DNA from: Tenacibaculum caenipelagi
GTDB taxonomy: Bacteria; Bacteroidota; Bacteroidia; Flavobacteriales; Flavobacteriaceae
Direction of reading: 5' to 3'
Length of the DNA: 64,000 bases
Assembly: GCF_004363005.1 (NCBI RefSeq)
Contig: NZ_SNYH01000007.1
Span: 124,001-188,000, forward strand
Shown: positions 24,225 through 33,005 of the stretch, piece after piece
How the letters are laid out: every line of letters begins with the position of its first letter
Position numbering within the stretch: position 1 is the first letter of the stretch
Translations under genes and position numbers: made by a program
The notes under the pieces: generated by a model
The model's database searches: none
What the model saw: only the letters and a program-made list of their open reading frames with translations
Told to the model about the DNA's origin: nothing

Positions 24225-26120
24225 TTAACCTTTTAACCAAGCTTTTCTCAACTCATTTTGTTGTTGAGTAGCATTTGGGTTTTCTTTTAAACTAGTGCCT
24301 GTTGTATACGATTGAGTTAGTGTTGTTTTAATTACCACTTCTTTTCCGTCTCTATCTAGCTTAACCTCAACTTCTTTTCCTGGTTGCCACATATACATAT
24401 TCGTAAAAACCTGATTGGCTGTTTCTTTAGTTACAGCAACCCCATCAACTTCTTTAATAGCATCATTAGGTTGTGCTCCATTTTCTGCCCAAAAACTATT
24501 GGCTTTTACCGCATCAGTAAATCGGACAGTTTCTGTAGCTTTATCTGCCTTAACAATCATAGCACCATTGTTTTGAATATAATTCGTCTTTACTTTTGAT
24601 TCTTCTAACGTCAATCCTGCTTTTGCAAAAAACTCATTATAATTAATCGGAGTATTCCCTACAACATGGGTATTTAAAAACGCTCCTATTGACGGATAAG
24701 TCATTGCTGTAATTTCTTCAATTAACTTATCATCTTCAAACGGTTTGTTTTTCCCATATTTTAATGATAGCTCTTTCATTAACGATAGTACTCCTCTATT
24801 CCCGTTGCTCTCTTCACGCATTAAGATATCAATACACATCCCTATTAAAGCTCCTTTTTGGTACACATTGTAATACTGAGAAGCATAAGGTTCGTCTAAT
24901 ACATTTTCACTCATTTTGGTAAAACTCATTGTATCGTTCATAGAAGATGCTGTTTTAATTTTACCCATGATTTTTTGATAAAACTCGTCTTCTGAAACTA
25001 AACCTTGGTTTACTTGGAATAAAGTAGCAAAATACTCTGTAATTCCTTCATACATCCATAAATGCTTAGAGAATGTTGGTTGATTATAATCGAAATAATG
25101 TACATCTTCTGAGTGAACACTCAATGGAGTTACGATATGGAAAAATTCGTGAGACACCACGTCAATCATACTTTTTGCTAAAGCCTGGTCAGGCATAGCT
25201 TCAGGTAATACTACTACTGTTGATGTATGATGCTCTAAAGCTCCAAAACCTTTAGGAGCTTTTTCTGTTCCGTCAGATAAATATAAATAGATATCATAAC
25301 GAGCAGTGCTATTGATGCTTCCTAAATACGCTTTTTGTGCTTGCATCATTTTTTCCATTACAGCCTTAATCTTTTCTGCTGAATGTTTTTTATTTGGTGA
25401 ATATACACTTAATACAATTTTAATATCACCTACTTTAAACTCTTGAACGTCTAACTCTCCATAAAACATTGGGTTATCAGTAATATCAAAATAACGAGGT
25501 GCAAAATAAGTAGACGTTAATGTTGAACCATCTTCACTCGTTTTGGTATTTACTTCTTGTAAAGCTGAAGTTCTTTTAAATTTAGAAGGAGAAACAACAT
25601 CTAACTTGTATTGGTTGTTTTTTAAAGAATCGAAATACCCAACAAATCCATGAAGATTTAATACATAATTAGTTGATTCAATATTTGTTCCAGCTGGTGA
25701 AAATGGAGTTTCTCCTCCAATTCCTCCTTTAACTTCCATATCAAAAGTATCATTAACTAAATATGCTACTTTATCTAGTTTCTTTGCTTCATTGATTTCC
25801 CAAGTATTGGTATCAATTTTTTTTACCTCTATCTCGTTACCATCATAATCATACGCTTTAAAATCGTCTATATATTTTCCAAAATCGCTTACAGAATACG
25901 TTCCTTGTACCACTCTAGGAAGTCTATATACTACTTTATCTGTAGAAAAACGTCCTGGGTTAATAGTTACAGGCACCTTATCATTAGTAACTTTAGTTAA
26001 ATCTAAAGTAGTTACTATAGGATTATCAATAGCCAAATCATTAGTAGCTGTTTTTTTTACAGAACTACAACTAGTAAGTAAAAATGCTGCTATAGCGGTG
26101 GTTAGTATAATTTTGTTCAT
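24225..26120 (-). CDS. M61 family metallopeptidase lipoprotein with PDZ domain
   Basis: 631 residues. Lipoprotein signal MNKIILTTAIAAFLLTSCSS (Cys 18). The catalytic zinc motif HEFFH is near residue 322 and the third ligand lies in YEGITEYFATLF near 358, as in glycyl aminopeptidases of family M61. The C-terminal third (about 520-610) holds a PDZ-like domain (NDAIKEVDGVAV). It is probably a periplasmic or surface-tethered peptidase. Single gene with its own terminator downstream. Confidence 0.92.
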   Translation of the reverse strand: MNKIILTTAIAAFLLTSCSSVKKTATNDLAIDNPIVTTLDLTKVTNDKVPVTINPGRFSTDKVVYRLPRVVQGTYSVSDFGKYIDDFKAYDYDGNEIEVKKIDTNTWEINEAKKLDKVAYLVNDTFDMEVKGGIGGETPFSPAGTNIESTNYVLNLHGFVGYFDSLKNNQYKLDVVSPSKFKRTSALQEVNTKTSEDGSTLTSTYFAPRYFDITDNPMFYGELDVQEFKVGDIKIVLSVYSPNKKHSAEKIKAVMEKMMQAQKAYLGSINSTARYDIYLYLSDGTEKAPKGFGALEHHTSTVVVLPEAMPDQALAKSMIDVVSHEFFHIVTPLSVHSEDVHYFDYNQPTFSKHLWMYEGITEYFATLFQVNQGLVSEDEFYQKIMGKIKTASSMNDTMSFTKMSENVLDEPYASQYYNVYQKGALIGMCIDILMREESNGNRGVLSLMKELSLKYGKNKPFEDDKLIEEITAMTYPSIGAFLNTHVVGNTPINYNEFFAKAGLTLEESKVKTNYIQNNGAMIVKADKATETVRFTDAVKANSFWAENGAQPNDAIKEVDGVAVTKETANQVFTNMYMWQPGKEVEVKLDRDGKEVVIKTTLTQSYTTGTSLKENPNATQQQNELRKAWLKG

Positions 26121-26208
26121 TTTTAAAGTTTATTTATTAAGAATTAGACAGCAAACAATACTGTTTGTTACATGGTAACTCTATAAAATTTTGTTAATTT
26201 CTACAAAT

Positions 26209-26859
26209 TCACTGCTCAGCCTGTATATTGATGTTGGCATGTATAGAATTTATAGTTAGATGTTTTAGAGAAGATGGTATTGTTTTTCTATATGGAGAAA
26301 CTTTTTTTTCTTCATTTATAATAATTGCTCCTTTATTCGTTACAAAATTTAATCCAACATTTGATGTTTTTGCAAAGACATTTCCTTGAAAAAGATGAAC
26401 AATAGTACTTCTTGAAATAGTATTTAATTGAACATTTCCTCTTTCAATATATATACTTAATTCTCCTTGGTAACTTTTCGAAGTTACTCCTATTGTCTTT
26501 CCATGAAGGGTTATTTTTTTGTTTTTAGGAATTTTAACTAAAGCCCAAGCTCTTTGCAATCGTTTTGTAATATACTTTCTAAAAACACCATCTTGAATTG
26601 GTAAAAAATTAAGCTCAAATTCAATTTTCAAAACGCTTTCTTCTTCTTTAAATAAAATATTATGTGTATTTGGGTTTTCATCATATAACACTACCTCTAA
26701 TTCATCATTCTCGGAATTTTCAAGAACAATATCATCTAACCCATACGTAACAATTTCGAATTCTTCTTTTAGTATACTTCTTTTTTGTATAATTTTTTCC
26801 TGACAAAAAAGAAATGAATTACTGATGAGTACAACTATTAAAAAAATAAAATTCTTCAT
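26209..26859 (-). CDS. Secreted protein, DUF4097-like
   Basis: 216 residues with a signal peptide (MKNFIFLIVVLISNSFLFCQ). The rest is a run of short beta strands (GELSIYIERGNVQLNTISRS, then GNVFAKTSNVGLNFV) resembling the parallel beta-helix or adhesin-like DUF4097 proteins, which often sit at the envelope. No catalytic motif. The DksA-like gene's terminator lies 10 bp upstream of its start, so it should have its own promoter within the hairpin region or read-through. Confidence 0.72.
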   Translation of the reverse strand: MKNFIFLIVVLISNSFLFCQEKIIQKRSILKEEFEIVTYGLDDIVLENSENDELEVVLYDENPNTHNILFKEEESVLKIEFELNFLPIQDGVFRKYITKRLQRAWALVKIPKNKKITLHGKTIGVTSKSYQGELSIYIERGNVQLNTISRSTIVHLFQGNVFAKTSNVGLNFVTNKGAIIINEEKKVSPYRKTIPSSLKHLTINSIHANINIQAEQ

Positions 26860-26868
26860 ATAAAAATA

Positions 26869-26894
26869 AAAAAAGCCTCTAAAAGAGGCTTTTA
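26869..26894 (-). terminator. Terminator of the ileS/DksA-like unit
   Basis: AAAAAGCCTCT and AGAGGCTTTT around a small loop, 18 bp beyond the DksA-like stop; on the minus strand a long T-run follows. Confidence 0.9.
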
Positions 26895-26911
26895 ATAGTT
26901 ATTTACACAGA

Positions 26912-27289
26912 TTATTGTTTACGCTTAGCTTCAATACTTAGAGTAGCATGAGGCACTAATTTTAAGCGTTCTTTTTGTATCAGTTTACCTGTAACTCTAC
27001 AAATACCATAGGTCTTATTTTCTATACGAACCAAAGCATTCTTTAAGTCACGAATAAATTTTTCTTGGCGAATAGCTAATTGCATATTTGCCTCTTTGGC
27101 CATCGTATCTGACCCTTCTTCAAATGATTTAAAAGTAGGTGAAGTATCATCGGTACCGTTATCTGATCCATTTTTATAAGATGATTGTAACAATTTTAAA
27201 TCTTCTTCTGCTTTTTCTATTTTTCTGGTAATGATCTCCTTAAACTCTTGCAAGTCACTATCAGAATATCTTATTTTTACATCTTCCAT
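26912..27289 (-). CDS. TraR/DksA family protein lacking most zinc cysteines
   Basis: 125 residues from the ATG at 27289 (MEDVKIRYSD), 4 bp after the ileS stop; six more codons would overlap ileS. The coiled-coil with acidic tip and a C-terminal finger-like region match DksA/TraR proteins, which bind RNA polymerase in its secondary channel with ppGpp. Of the four zinc Cys only C97 remains: the finger reads C-R-V-T-G-K-L-I and then P-H-A-T-L-S-I-E-A, where Cys would be at 118 and 121. This is a known Bacteroidetes form, and a non-zinc fold is likely. Transcribed with ileS. Confidence 0.9.
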   Translation of the reverse strand: MEDVKIRYSDSDLQEFKEIITRKIEKAEEDLKLLQSSYKNGSDNGTDDTSPTFKSFEEGSDTMAKEANMQLAIRQEKFIRDLKNALVRIENKTYGICRVTGKLIQKERLKLVPHATLSIEAKRKQ

Positions 27290-27293
27290 AATG

Positions 27294-30200
27294 CTATATT
27301 TTTTCAATTAACATTCTACTTTTAATGGTATCAAACTCAATTTCTGTACCATTCTTTAAATCATCAACAAAAACTAATTCATTTGTTAATGTTTCTGCTT
27401 TTATGTAGTTTTCATTTGCCAATACCGATTCTCTTAAATCATCAGCTTGTAAAATGGTTAATTTTATTTTATCGGTTACCTCTAAACCTGTGTCTTTTCG
27501 TGCGTTTTGAATTCTATTAATCAATTCTCTTGCCACACCTTCTTTACGTAAATTTTCGTTTATTGTAACATCTAAAGCTACGGTTAACCCTTCTGCATTT
27601 GCTACCAACCAACCTTCGATATCTTTTGATGAAATCTCCACATCAGCGGTTCCTAAAGTAATCATTTTATTGTTAATTTCCACAGAAATTTCTCCTTCTT
27701 TTTCTATTTTGAAGATATTTTCCTGTGTGAAACCTTGTATTTTATTAGCTATCAGCTTCATATCTTTACCAAATTTTGGCCCTAAAGCTTTAAAATTCGG
27801 CTTGATTTGTTTCACTAAAATTCCTGAAGCATCATCTAATAATTCTATTTCTTTTACGTTTACTTCTGATTTAATTAAGTCGGCTACCGCTAAGATTTCT
27901 TCCTTCTGAGTGGCGTCTAAAACTGGAATCATAATTTTCTGTAACGGTTGGCGTACTTTGATTTTTTCTTTAGCTCTTAGAGATAAAACTAATGAAGAAA
28001 TCGTTTGTGCATTTTCCATTTTACGCTCCAGTGATTTATCAACCAAATCAGCATTGTGTTTAGGAAATTCAGCAATGTGTACACTTTCAAAATTCTCTAC
28101 ACCTGTTGCTTTTGTTAAATCTTTATACAAACGATCCATAAAGAATGGAGCTACAGGAGATCCTAATTTAGCTACCGTTAACATACAGGTATACAAAGTT
28201 TGGTATGCAGAAATTTTATCTTGTGCATACTCTCCCTTCCAGAAACGTCTTCTACACAAACGTACGTACCAGTTACTTAGGTGATCTTGTACAAAATCAG
28301 AAATTGCTCTGGTGGCTTTGGTTGGTTCATACTCTGCATAGAATTTATCTACCTTTTCTACTAACGTATTTAACTCAGATAATATCCAACGATCAATCTC
28401 TGGTCGCTCATTAATTGCAATTTCGGCTTCACTATACGTGAAATTGTCAATATTAGCATATAATGAGAAGAATGAATAGGTATTGTATAAAGTTCCGAAG
28501 AATTTACGTTTTACCTCTTCTATTCCTGCAATATCAAATTTTAAGTTATCCCAAGGATTAGCGTTTGAAATCATGTACCAACGCGTAGCATCTGGACCGA
28601 ATTCTGACAATGTAGTAAATGGATCGACTGCATTTCCTAAACGTTTTGACATTTTTTGCCCGTTCTTGTCTAACACTAACCCGTTAGATACTACATTTTT
28701 ATACGCAACGGAATCAAATACCATCGTTCCAATCGCATGTAAGGTATAAAACCATCCACGAGTTTGATCTACTCCTTCTGCAATGAAGTTCGCTGGGTAA
28801 CTTTCTTTATTATCTATTAATTCTTTATTTTCAAACGGATAATGCCACTGTGCATAAGGCATAGAACCAGAATCGAACCAAACATCAATTAAATCGCTTT
28901 CGCGCTTCATTGGTTTTCCTGATGTAGAAACTAAGATGATTTTATCAACTACATTTTTGTGTAAATCGATTTTATCATAGTTGTCTTCTGACATGTTTCC
29001 TACTTCAAAATCAGCAAAAATATCTTCAGCCATTACCCCTGCATCCACAGCTTTTGCGATTTCTGATTTCAATTCTTCTACAGAACCAATACAAATTTGC
29101 TCTGTTCCGTCTTCAGTACGCCAAATAGGTAACGGGATTCCCCAGAAACGAGAACGAGACAAGTTCCAATCATTGGCATTTTTTAACCAGTTACCAAAAC
29201 GTCCTTCTCCTGTCGACTTTGGTTTCCAATTAATAGTTTCATTTAAATCGAACATTCTATCCTTTACATCAGTCACCTTAATAAACCAAGAATCTAATGG
29301 ATAGTATAAAATTGGTTTATCGGTACGCCAACAGTTTGGATAACTGTGTACATATTTTTCTACCTTAAAAGCTTTATTTTCTTCTTTTAATTGAATCGCT
29401 AATTCTACATCTACCGATTTTTCTGGTGCTTCACCATCAGCATAGTATTCATTCTTCACATATTTACCAGCAAACGCCCCCATCTCTGGACGGAACTTCC
29501 CTTGTAAATCTACTAATGGAACTGGATTCTCGTTTTCATCTAACACCAACATTGGAGGTACTTCTGGAGTTGCCTGTTTTGCTACTAAAGCATCATCGGC
29601 ACCAAACGTAGGTGCAGTATGCACAATACCTGTACCATCTTCAGTCGTAACAAAATCTCCCGAAATTACTCTAAAAGCATTTTCTGGGTTTTGGAATGGT
29701 AATGCAAACGGTAATAATTGCTCGTACTTAATTCCTACTAAATCAGCTCCTTTAAATTCTTTTACGATGTAATAAGGAATTTTCTTATCTCCTGCTCCAT
29801 ATGCAGATAACTCATCTGCATTTTCTACTTCGTAGAATTTTCCAGCAAATTGTTTACCTACTAAGTTTTTCGCTAAAACTACTTGAATTGGTTCAAATGT
29901 ATATTGATTGAAGGATTGAACTAACACATAATCAATCTTAGGCCCCACAGTTAATGCTGTATTTGAAGGAAGTGTCCATGGAGTGGTTGTCCATGCTAAA
30001 AAGTGTACATCTCCTTCAACTTGTAAAAACTCAGGTAACGTTTCTTTAATTGTTTTAAACTGAGCTACCACTGTAGTATCAGTAACATCTTGATAGGTTC
30101 CTGGTTGATTTAATTCGTGCGAACTTAACCCTGTTCCTGCTTTTGGTGAATACGGTTGAATAGTGTATCCTTTATACAACAAATCTTTATCATAGATTTG

Positions 30201-30698
30201 TTTTAGTAACCACCAAACCGATTCCATATACTTTGGTTTATAAGTAATATATGGATCTTCCATATCTACCCAATACCCCATTTTTTGAGTTAGGTCATTC
30301 CAAATATCAGTATAACGCATTACAGCTTTTTTACACGCTTCGTTGTATTCTTCAACTGTAATTTTTGTTCCAATATCTTCTTTGGTGATTCCTAATTCTT
30401 TTTCAACCCCCAATTCTACAGGTAACCCATGGGTATCCCAACCTGCTTTACGCTTAACTTGATATCCTTTTTGAGTTTTATAACGACAAAAAATATCTTT
30501 AATGGCACGTGCCATTACGTGATGAATTCCTGGTAAACCGTTTGCTGAAGGTGGCCCTTCAAAAAACACAAATGGTTCGTTCCCTTCACGTGTAGTAATA
30601 CTTTTTTCAAAGATGTTGTTTTCCTCCCAATAGTTTAATATTTCTTCAGCTACTTTTGGTAAATCCAATCCTTTGTATTCAGTAAACTTTTTACTCAT
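27294..30698 (-). CDS. ileS: Isoleucyl-tRNA synthetase
   Basis: 1134 residues. Class I synthetase: HIGH-type motif in PPSANGLPGIHH (49-60), editing domain with the WTTTPWTLPSNTAL segment, WFDSGSMPYAQWHYP, and the KMSK loop (KNGQKMSKRLGN) around residue 680. The long form with the C-terminal domain lacking the zinc finger is typical of the eukaryote-like type 2 IleRS, which is often resistant to mupirocin (known of the type, not tested here). Followed directly by the DksA-like gene. Confidence 0.98.
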   Translation of the reverse strand: MSKKFTEYKGLDLPKVAEEILNYWEENNIFEKSITTREGNEPFVFFEGPPSANGLPGIHHVMARAIKDIFCRYKTQKGYQVKRKAGWDTHGLPVELGVEKELGITKEDIGTKITVEEYNEACKKAVMRYTDIWNDLTQKMGYWVDMEDPYITYKPKYMESVWWLLKQIYDKDLLYKGYTIQPYSPKAGTGLSSHELNQPGTYQDVTDTTVVAQFKTIKETLPEFLQVEGDVHFLAWTTTPWTLPSNTALTVGPKIDYVLVQSFNQYTFEPIQVVLAKNLVGKQFAGKFYEVENADELSAYGAGDKKIPYYIVKEFKGADLVGIKYEQLLPFALPFQNPENAFRVISGDFVTTEDGTGIVHTAPTFGADDALVAKQATPEVPPMLVLDENENPVPLVDLQGKFRPEMGAFAGKYVKNEYYADGEAPEKSVDVELAIQLKEENKAFKVEKYVHSYPNCWRTDKPILYYPLDSWFIKVTDVKDRMFDLNETINWKPKSTGEGRFGNWLKNANDWNLSRSRFWGIPLPIWRTEDGTEQICIGSVEELKSEIAKAVDAGVMAEDIFADFEVGNMSEDNYDKIDLHKNVVDKIILVSTSGKPMKRESDLIDVWFDSGSMPYAQWHYPFENKELIDNKESYPANFIAEGVDQTRGWFYTLHAIGTMVFDSVAYKNVVSNGLVLDKNGQKMSKRLGNAVDPFTTLSEFGPDATRWYMISNANPWDNLKFDIAGIEEVKRKFFGTLYNTYSFFSLYANIDNFTYSEAEIAINERPEIDRWILSELNTLVEKVDKFYAEYEPTKATRAISDFVQDHLSNWYVRLCRRRFWKGEYAQDKISAYQTLYTCMLTVAKLGSPVAPFFMDRLYKDLTKATGVENFESVHIAEFPKHNADLVDKSLERKMENAQTISSLVLSLRAKEKIKVRQPLQKIMIPVLDATQKEEILAVADLIKSEVNVKEIELLDDASGILVKQIKPNFKALGPKFGKDMKLIANKIQGFTQENIFKIEKEGEISVEINNKMITLGTADVEISSKDIEGWLVANAEGLTVALDVTINENLRKEGVARELINRIQNARKDTGLEVTDKIKLTILQADDLRESVLANENYIKAETLTNELVFVDDLKNGTEIEFDTIKSRMLIEKI

Positions 30699-30765
30699 TT
30701 TGTCGATATATTAATTGAATGTGCGAAATTACGTATTTTCTTGTAATTGTTGAGTTTGAGATACA

Positions 30766-30794
30766 AAAAAACACCTCTAATTAGAGGTGCTTTT
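30766..30794 (-). terminator. Terminator after TerB/DnaJ gene
   Basis: CACCTCTAAT paired with ATTAGAGGTG, with A- and T-runs outside, 30 bp beyond the stop at 30824. Confidence 0.88.
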
Positions 30795-30823
30795 GATATG
30801 AGTAATAATTTTATGCAGATAAA

Positions 30824-31582
30824 CTAATTAATTCCTCTTTCTTTTTTAATCTGTTCGTATGCAACTTGAATTTTTTGAAACTTTTCATTTGCTCCTTTTT
30901 TATGTTCTTCTCCTAAGTTTTGTAACTTATCTGGATGATGTTTTTTAGCCATTCTGCGATACGCTTTTTTTATTTCATCATTACTAGCTTGTTTTGTTAT
31001 TTCAAGCATTTTATACGCACTATCAGATTCATTATAAAACATTGCTTTTATTGATGAATAGTCATATTCATTGATGTATAAATAGCTTGCTATTTTTCGA
31101 ATTTCTTGTTCTTCAGTACCACTTACCTGCCCATCAGCTTTTGCTATTCCAAATAAAAAATGAACCAATTGTAATCGCGTAGAATGTGACATATGTTGAC
31201 GAATTTGCAAACAAACCTGACGTGTTGAGATTTGTTTTTTAATAATCCCACTAAACAATTTAAATGCATGATTCGCTCGATCTTTACCATACATTTTCAC
31301 AAAATACATACGTACGTAATCTAACTCTCGTTGATCTATTTTTCCATCGGCTTTTATAACTACCGATGCTAATATTAATAAGCTAATTTCAAAATCGCCT
31401 GAAGTAGCTCTTCCTCTTGTACCCTCATATTGCCTCTGCTGATATTCTTGTTGCTCTTGAGTAAAATCTTCTATAGAAATCCCGTCAATAAAACTCCCTA
31501 CAACAAACCCCACAATAGCCCCAATAGGGCCTCCCAATGTAAAGCCTGCTCCTGCACCAAGCCACTTTGCAAATTTTCCCAT
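30824..31582 (-). CDS. TerB-like and DnaJ domain protein (DjlA-like)
   Basis: 252 residues. An N-terminal glycine-rich membrane-associating stretch (KWLGAGAGFTLGGPIGAIVGFVVGSF), a TerB-like helical domain (about 60-175, with DGKIDQRELDYV and DGQVSGTEEQEI repeats), and a C-terminal J domain containing the HPD motif (AKKHHPDKLQ). J domains stimulate the Hsp70 DnaK. DjlA proteins sit in the membrane and act in envelope stress. Placement in the DjlA group is by domain order. Confidence 0.9.
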   Translation of the reverse strand: MGKFAKWLGAGAGFTLGGPIGAIVGFVVGSFIDGISIEDFTQEQQEYQQRQYEGTRGRATSGDFEISLLILASVVIKADGKIDQRELDYVRMYFVKMYGKDRANHAFKLFSGIIKKQISTRQVCLQIRQHMSHSTRLQLVHFLFGIAKADGQVSGTEEQEIRKIASYLYINEYDYSSIKAMFYNESDSAYKMLEITKQASNDEIKKAYRRMAKKHHPDKLQNLGEEHKKGANEKFQKIQVAYEQIKKERGIN

Positions 31583-31645
31583 TATTAAAAATTTAAAAGA
31601 GCAAAGATAAAATATTAACTAGCTACGACCATAGACTATTTCAAG

Positions 31646-31676
31646 TTGATTGTTGCCATGAAAATCAGTATCTTTG
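31646..31676 (+). promoter_or_regulatory. Consensus Bacteroidetes promoter for bacilliredoxin gene
   Basis: TTG at 31646-31648, 20 bp spacer, TATCTTTG at 31669-31676: a full match to the TTG / TAnnTTTG consensus. The gene starts 23 bp after. Confidence 0.75.
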
Positions 31677-31698
31677 TATCAAAATTTAATTCAAAAAT

Positions 31699-32109
31699 AT
31701 GTATCCAGAAGAATTAGTAAAACCAATGCGTGATCAATTAATCAACGCTGGTTTTGAAGCTTTATATACTGCTGAAGATGTTGACAATGCTTTAGCCAAA
31801 GAAGGAACAACTTTAGTAATGGTTAACTCGGTTTGTGGATGTGCTGCAGGTACTGCAAGACCAGGAGCTATCGCTTCTTTAGGAGCAGATAAAGTTCCTA
31901 CACATTTAACAACTGTTTTTGCAGGAGTAGAAAAAGAGTCTACTGCAAAGGCAAGAGAATATATGATTCCTTTCCCTCCATCATCACCTGCAATTGCTTT
32001 ATTTAAAGATGGTAACTTAGTGCACATGTTAGAGCGCCATCATATTGAAGGACGTTCAGCAGAGGCAATCGCACAAAATTTAGCTGCAGCTTACGACGAG
32101 TTTTGTTAA
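31699..32109 (+). CDS. Bacilliredoxin, BrxA/BrxB (YphP/YqiW) family
   Basis: 136 residues. The CGC motif in NSVCGCAAGTARPG is the redox centre of this family, which removes bacillithiol or other thiols from proteins, or acts as a disulfide isomerase. The length and the HHIEGRSAEAIAQNL end match. Flavobacteria are among the groups that carry it. Single gene with consensus promoter and terminator. Confidence 0.96.
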   Translation: MYPEELVKPMRDQLINAGFEALYTAEDVDNALAKEGTTLVMVNSVCGCAAGTARPGAIASLGADKVPTHLTTVFAGVEKESTAKAREYMIPFPPSSPAIALFKDGNLVHMLERHHIEGRSAEAIAQNLAAAYDEFC

Positions 32110-32144
32110 TCTTTTTAGACACAAGGCTTTTAGAATAAAAACCT

Positions 32145-32174
32145 AAAAATCCAGCAAATTGCTGGATTTTTTTA
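32145..32174. terminator. Terminator after bacilliredoxin gene
   Basis: AATCCAGCAAATTGCTGGATT hairpin core with A-run and T-run, between convergent genes. Confidence 0.9.
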
Positions 32175-32186
32175 TTGTTTATATTT

Positions 32187-32522
32187 TTAATAAAGTTCAG
32201 CAGAAACAAAAGTATCAAACACCCTTTTTCTTATACTCGGTTGAATAGACCAGCATTTTAAAATAAGTTTATTCAACATAAATTCTTGCTCATACCCTTC
32301 TCCAAAAACATCTGAAAGCTTAACATTATGCTTAATTATTGTTTTCAAAACAACATTATCTGCTTCATTCATTATCAAAGACTCGTAATAACCTATTTGA
32401 GTGTCTAAAAATTCAGGAAATTCCTTTTTAACTTTCCTAAGTTCAGGAAAAGAGCTTTTAATAAATTCTGTATACTCTTTAGTATACAATTTTTTAAATT
32501 TAGATTCATCCATAGTTTTCAC
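32187..32522 (-). CDS. Small protein of unknown function
   Basis: 111 residues (start could be the next Met, at 32513). Charged and helical, no signal peptide, no recognised motif; ends IRKRVFDTFVSAELY. It lies 42 bp after the umuD stop on the same strand and could share that transcript. Function unknown. Confidence 0.6.
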   Translation of the reverse strand: MKTMDESKFKKLYTKEYTEFIKSSFPELRKVKKEFPEFLDTQIGYYESLIMNEADNVVLKTIIKHNVKLSDVFGEGYEQEFMLNKLILKCWSIQPSIRKRVFDTFVSAELY

Positions 32523-32564
32523 AATTTAAACAAATCTAATAAAATTAAACAGTGTTTTACCTTT

Positions 32565-33002
32565 CTACACTTTCTTAATCACATTAGTAACAATTCCCCA
32601 AATAATAAAATTATTTTCTTCGGTAATTTTTATAATTGGATAATCTGGATTTTCGGGTTGTAACCATACCTCACTTCCTTCTACACGCAAACGTTTTACG
32701 GTAAACTCTCCATCTAAAAAACAAACCGCAATTTTATTATTCGTTGGTGGAATACTTCTATCAATCACTAATAAATCATTATCATCTAAACCTGCACCAA
32801 TCATCGATTGTCCACTTACACGTGCAAAAAAAGTAGCTTCTTTGTTTCTAATAAGTTCTTCATCTAACGAAATACGTGTTTCTCTAAAATCATCTGCAGG
32901 AGAAGGAAATCCAGCAGAAATACCAATATCCATAAAAACAGCTCCTTCACTTCCGTTTAATTCTTTTGGCAATAAAAATGTCAATGCATCTGATGTATTC
33001 AT
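32565..33002 (-). CDS. umuD: UmuD-like S24 peptidase subunit of DNA polymerase V
   Basis: 145 residues. Self-cleavage site A30-G31 (ISAGFPSP), Ser66 in SGQSMIGAG, Lys103 in GEFTVKRL; the Ser-Lys distance of 37 equals that of E. coli UmuD. No DNA-binding domain, so it is UmuD and not LexA. Cleaved UmuD activates UmuC for synthesis past DNA lesions. It is placed after umuC, 3 bp beyond its stop, the reverse of the classical order. Confidence 0.94.
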   Translation of the reverse strand: MNTSDALTFLLPKELNGSEGAVFMDIGISAGFPSPADDFRETRISLDEELIRNKEATFFARVSGQSMIGAGLDDNDLLVIDRSIPPTNNKIAVCFLDGEFTVKRLRVEGSEVWLQPENPDYPIIKITEENNFIIWGIVTNVIKKV

Positions 33003-33005
33003 AAT

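Noticed and set aside
28483..29611. Several 60-107 codon frames on the plus strand opposite ileS
   Set aside because: They are antisense shadows with no domain pattern; ileS is complete and unambiguous.
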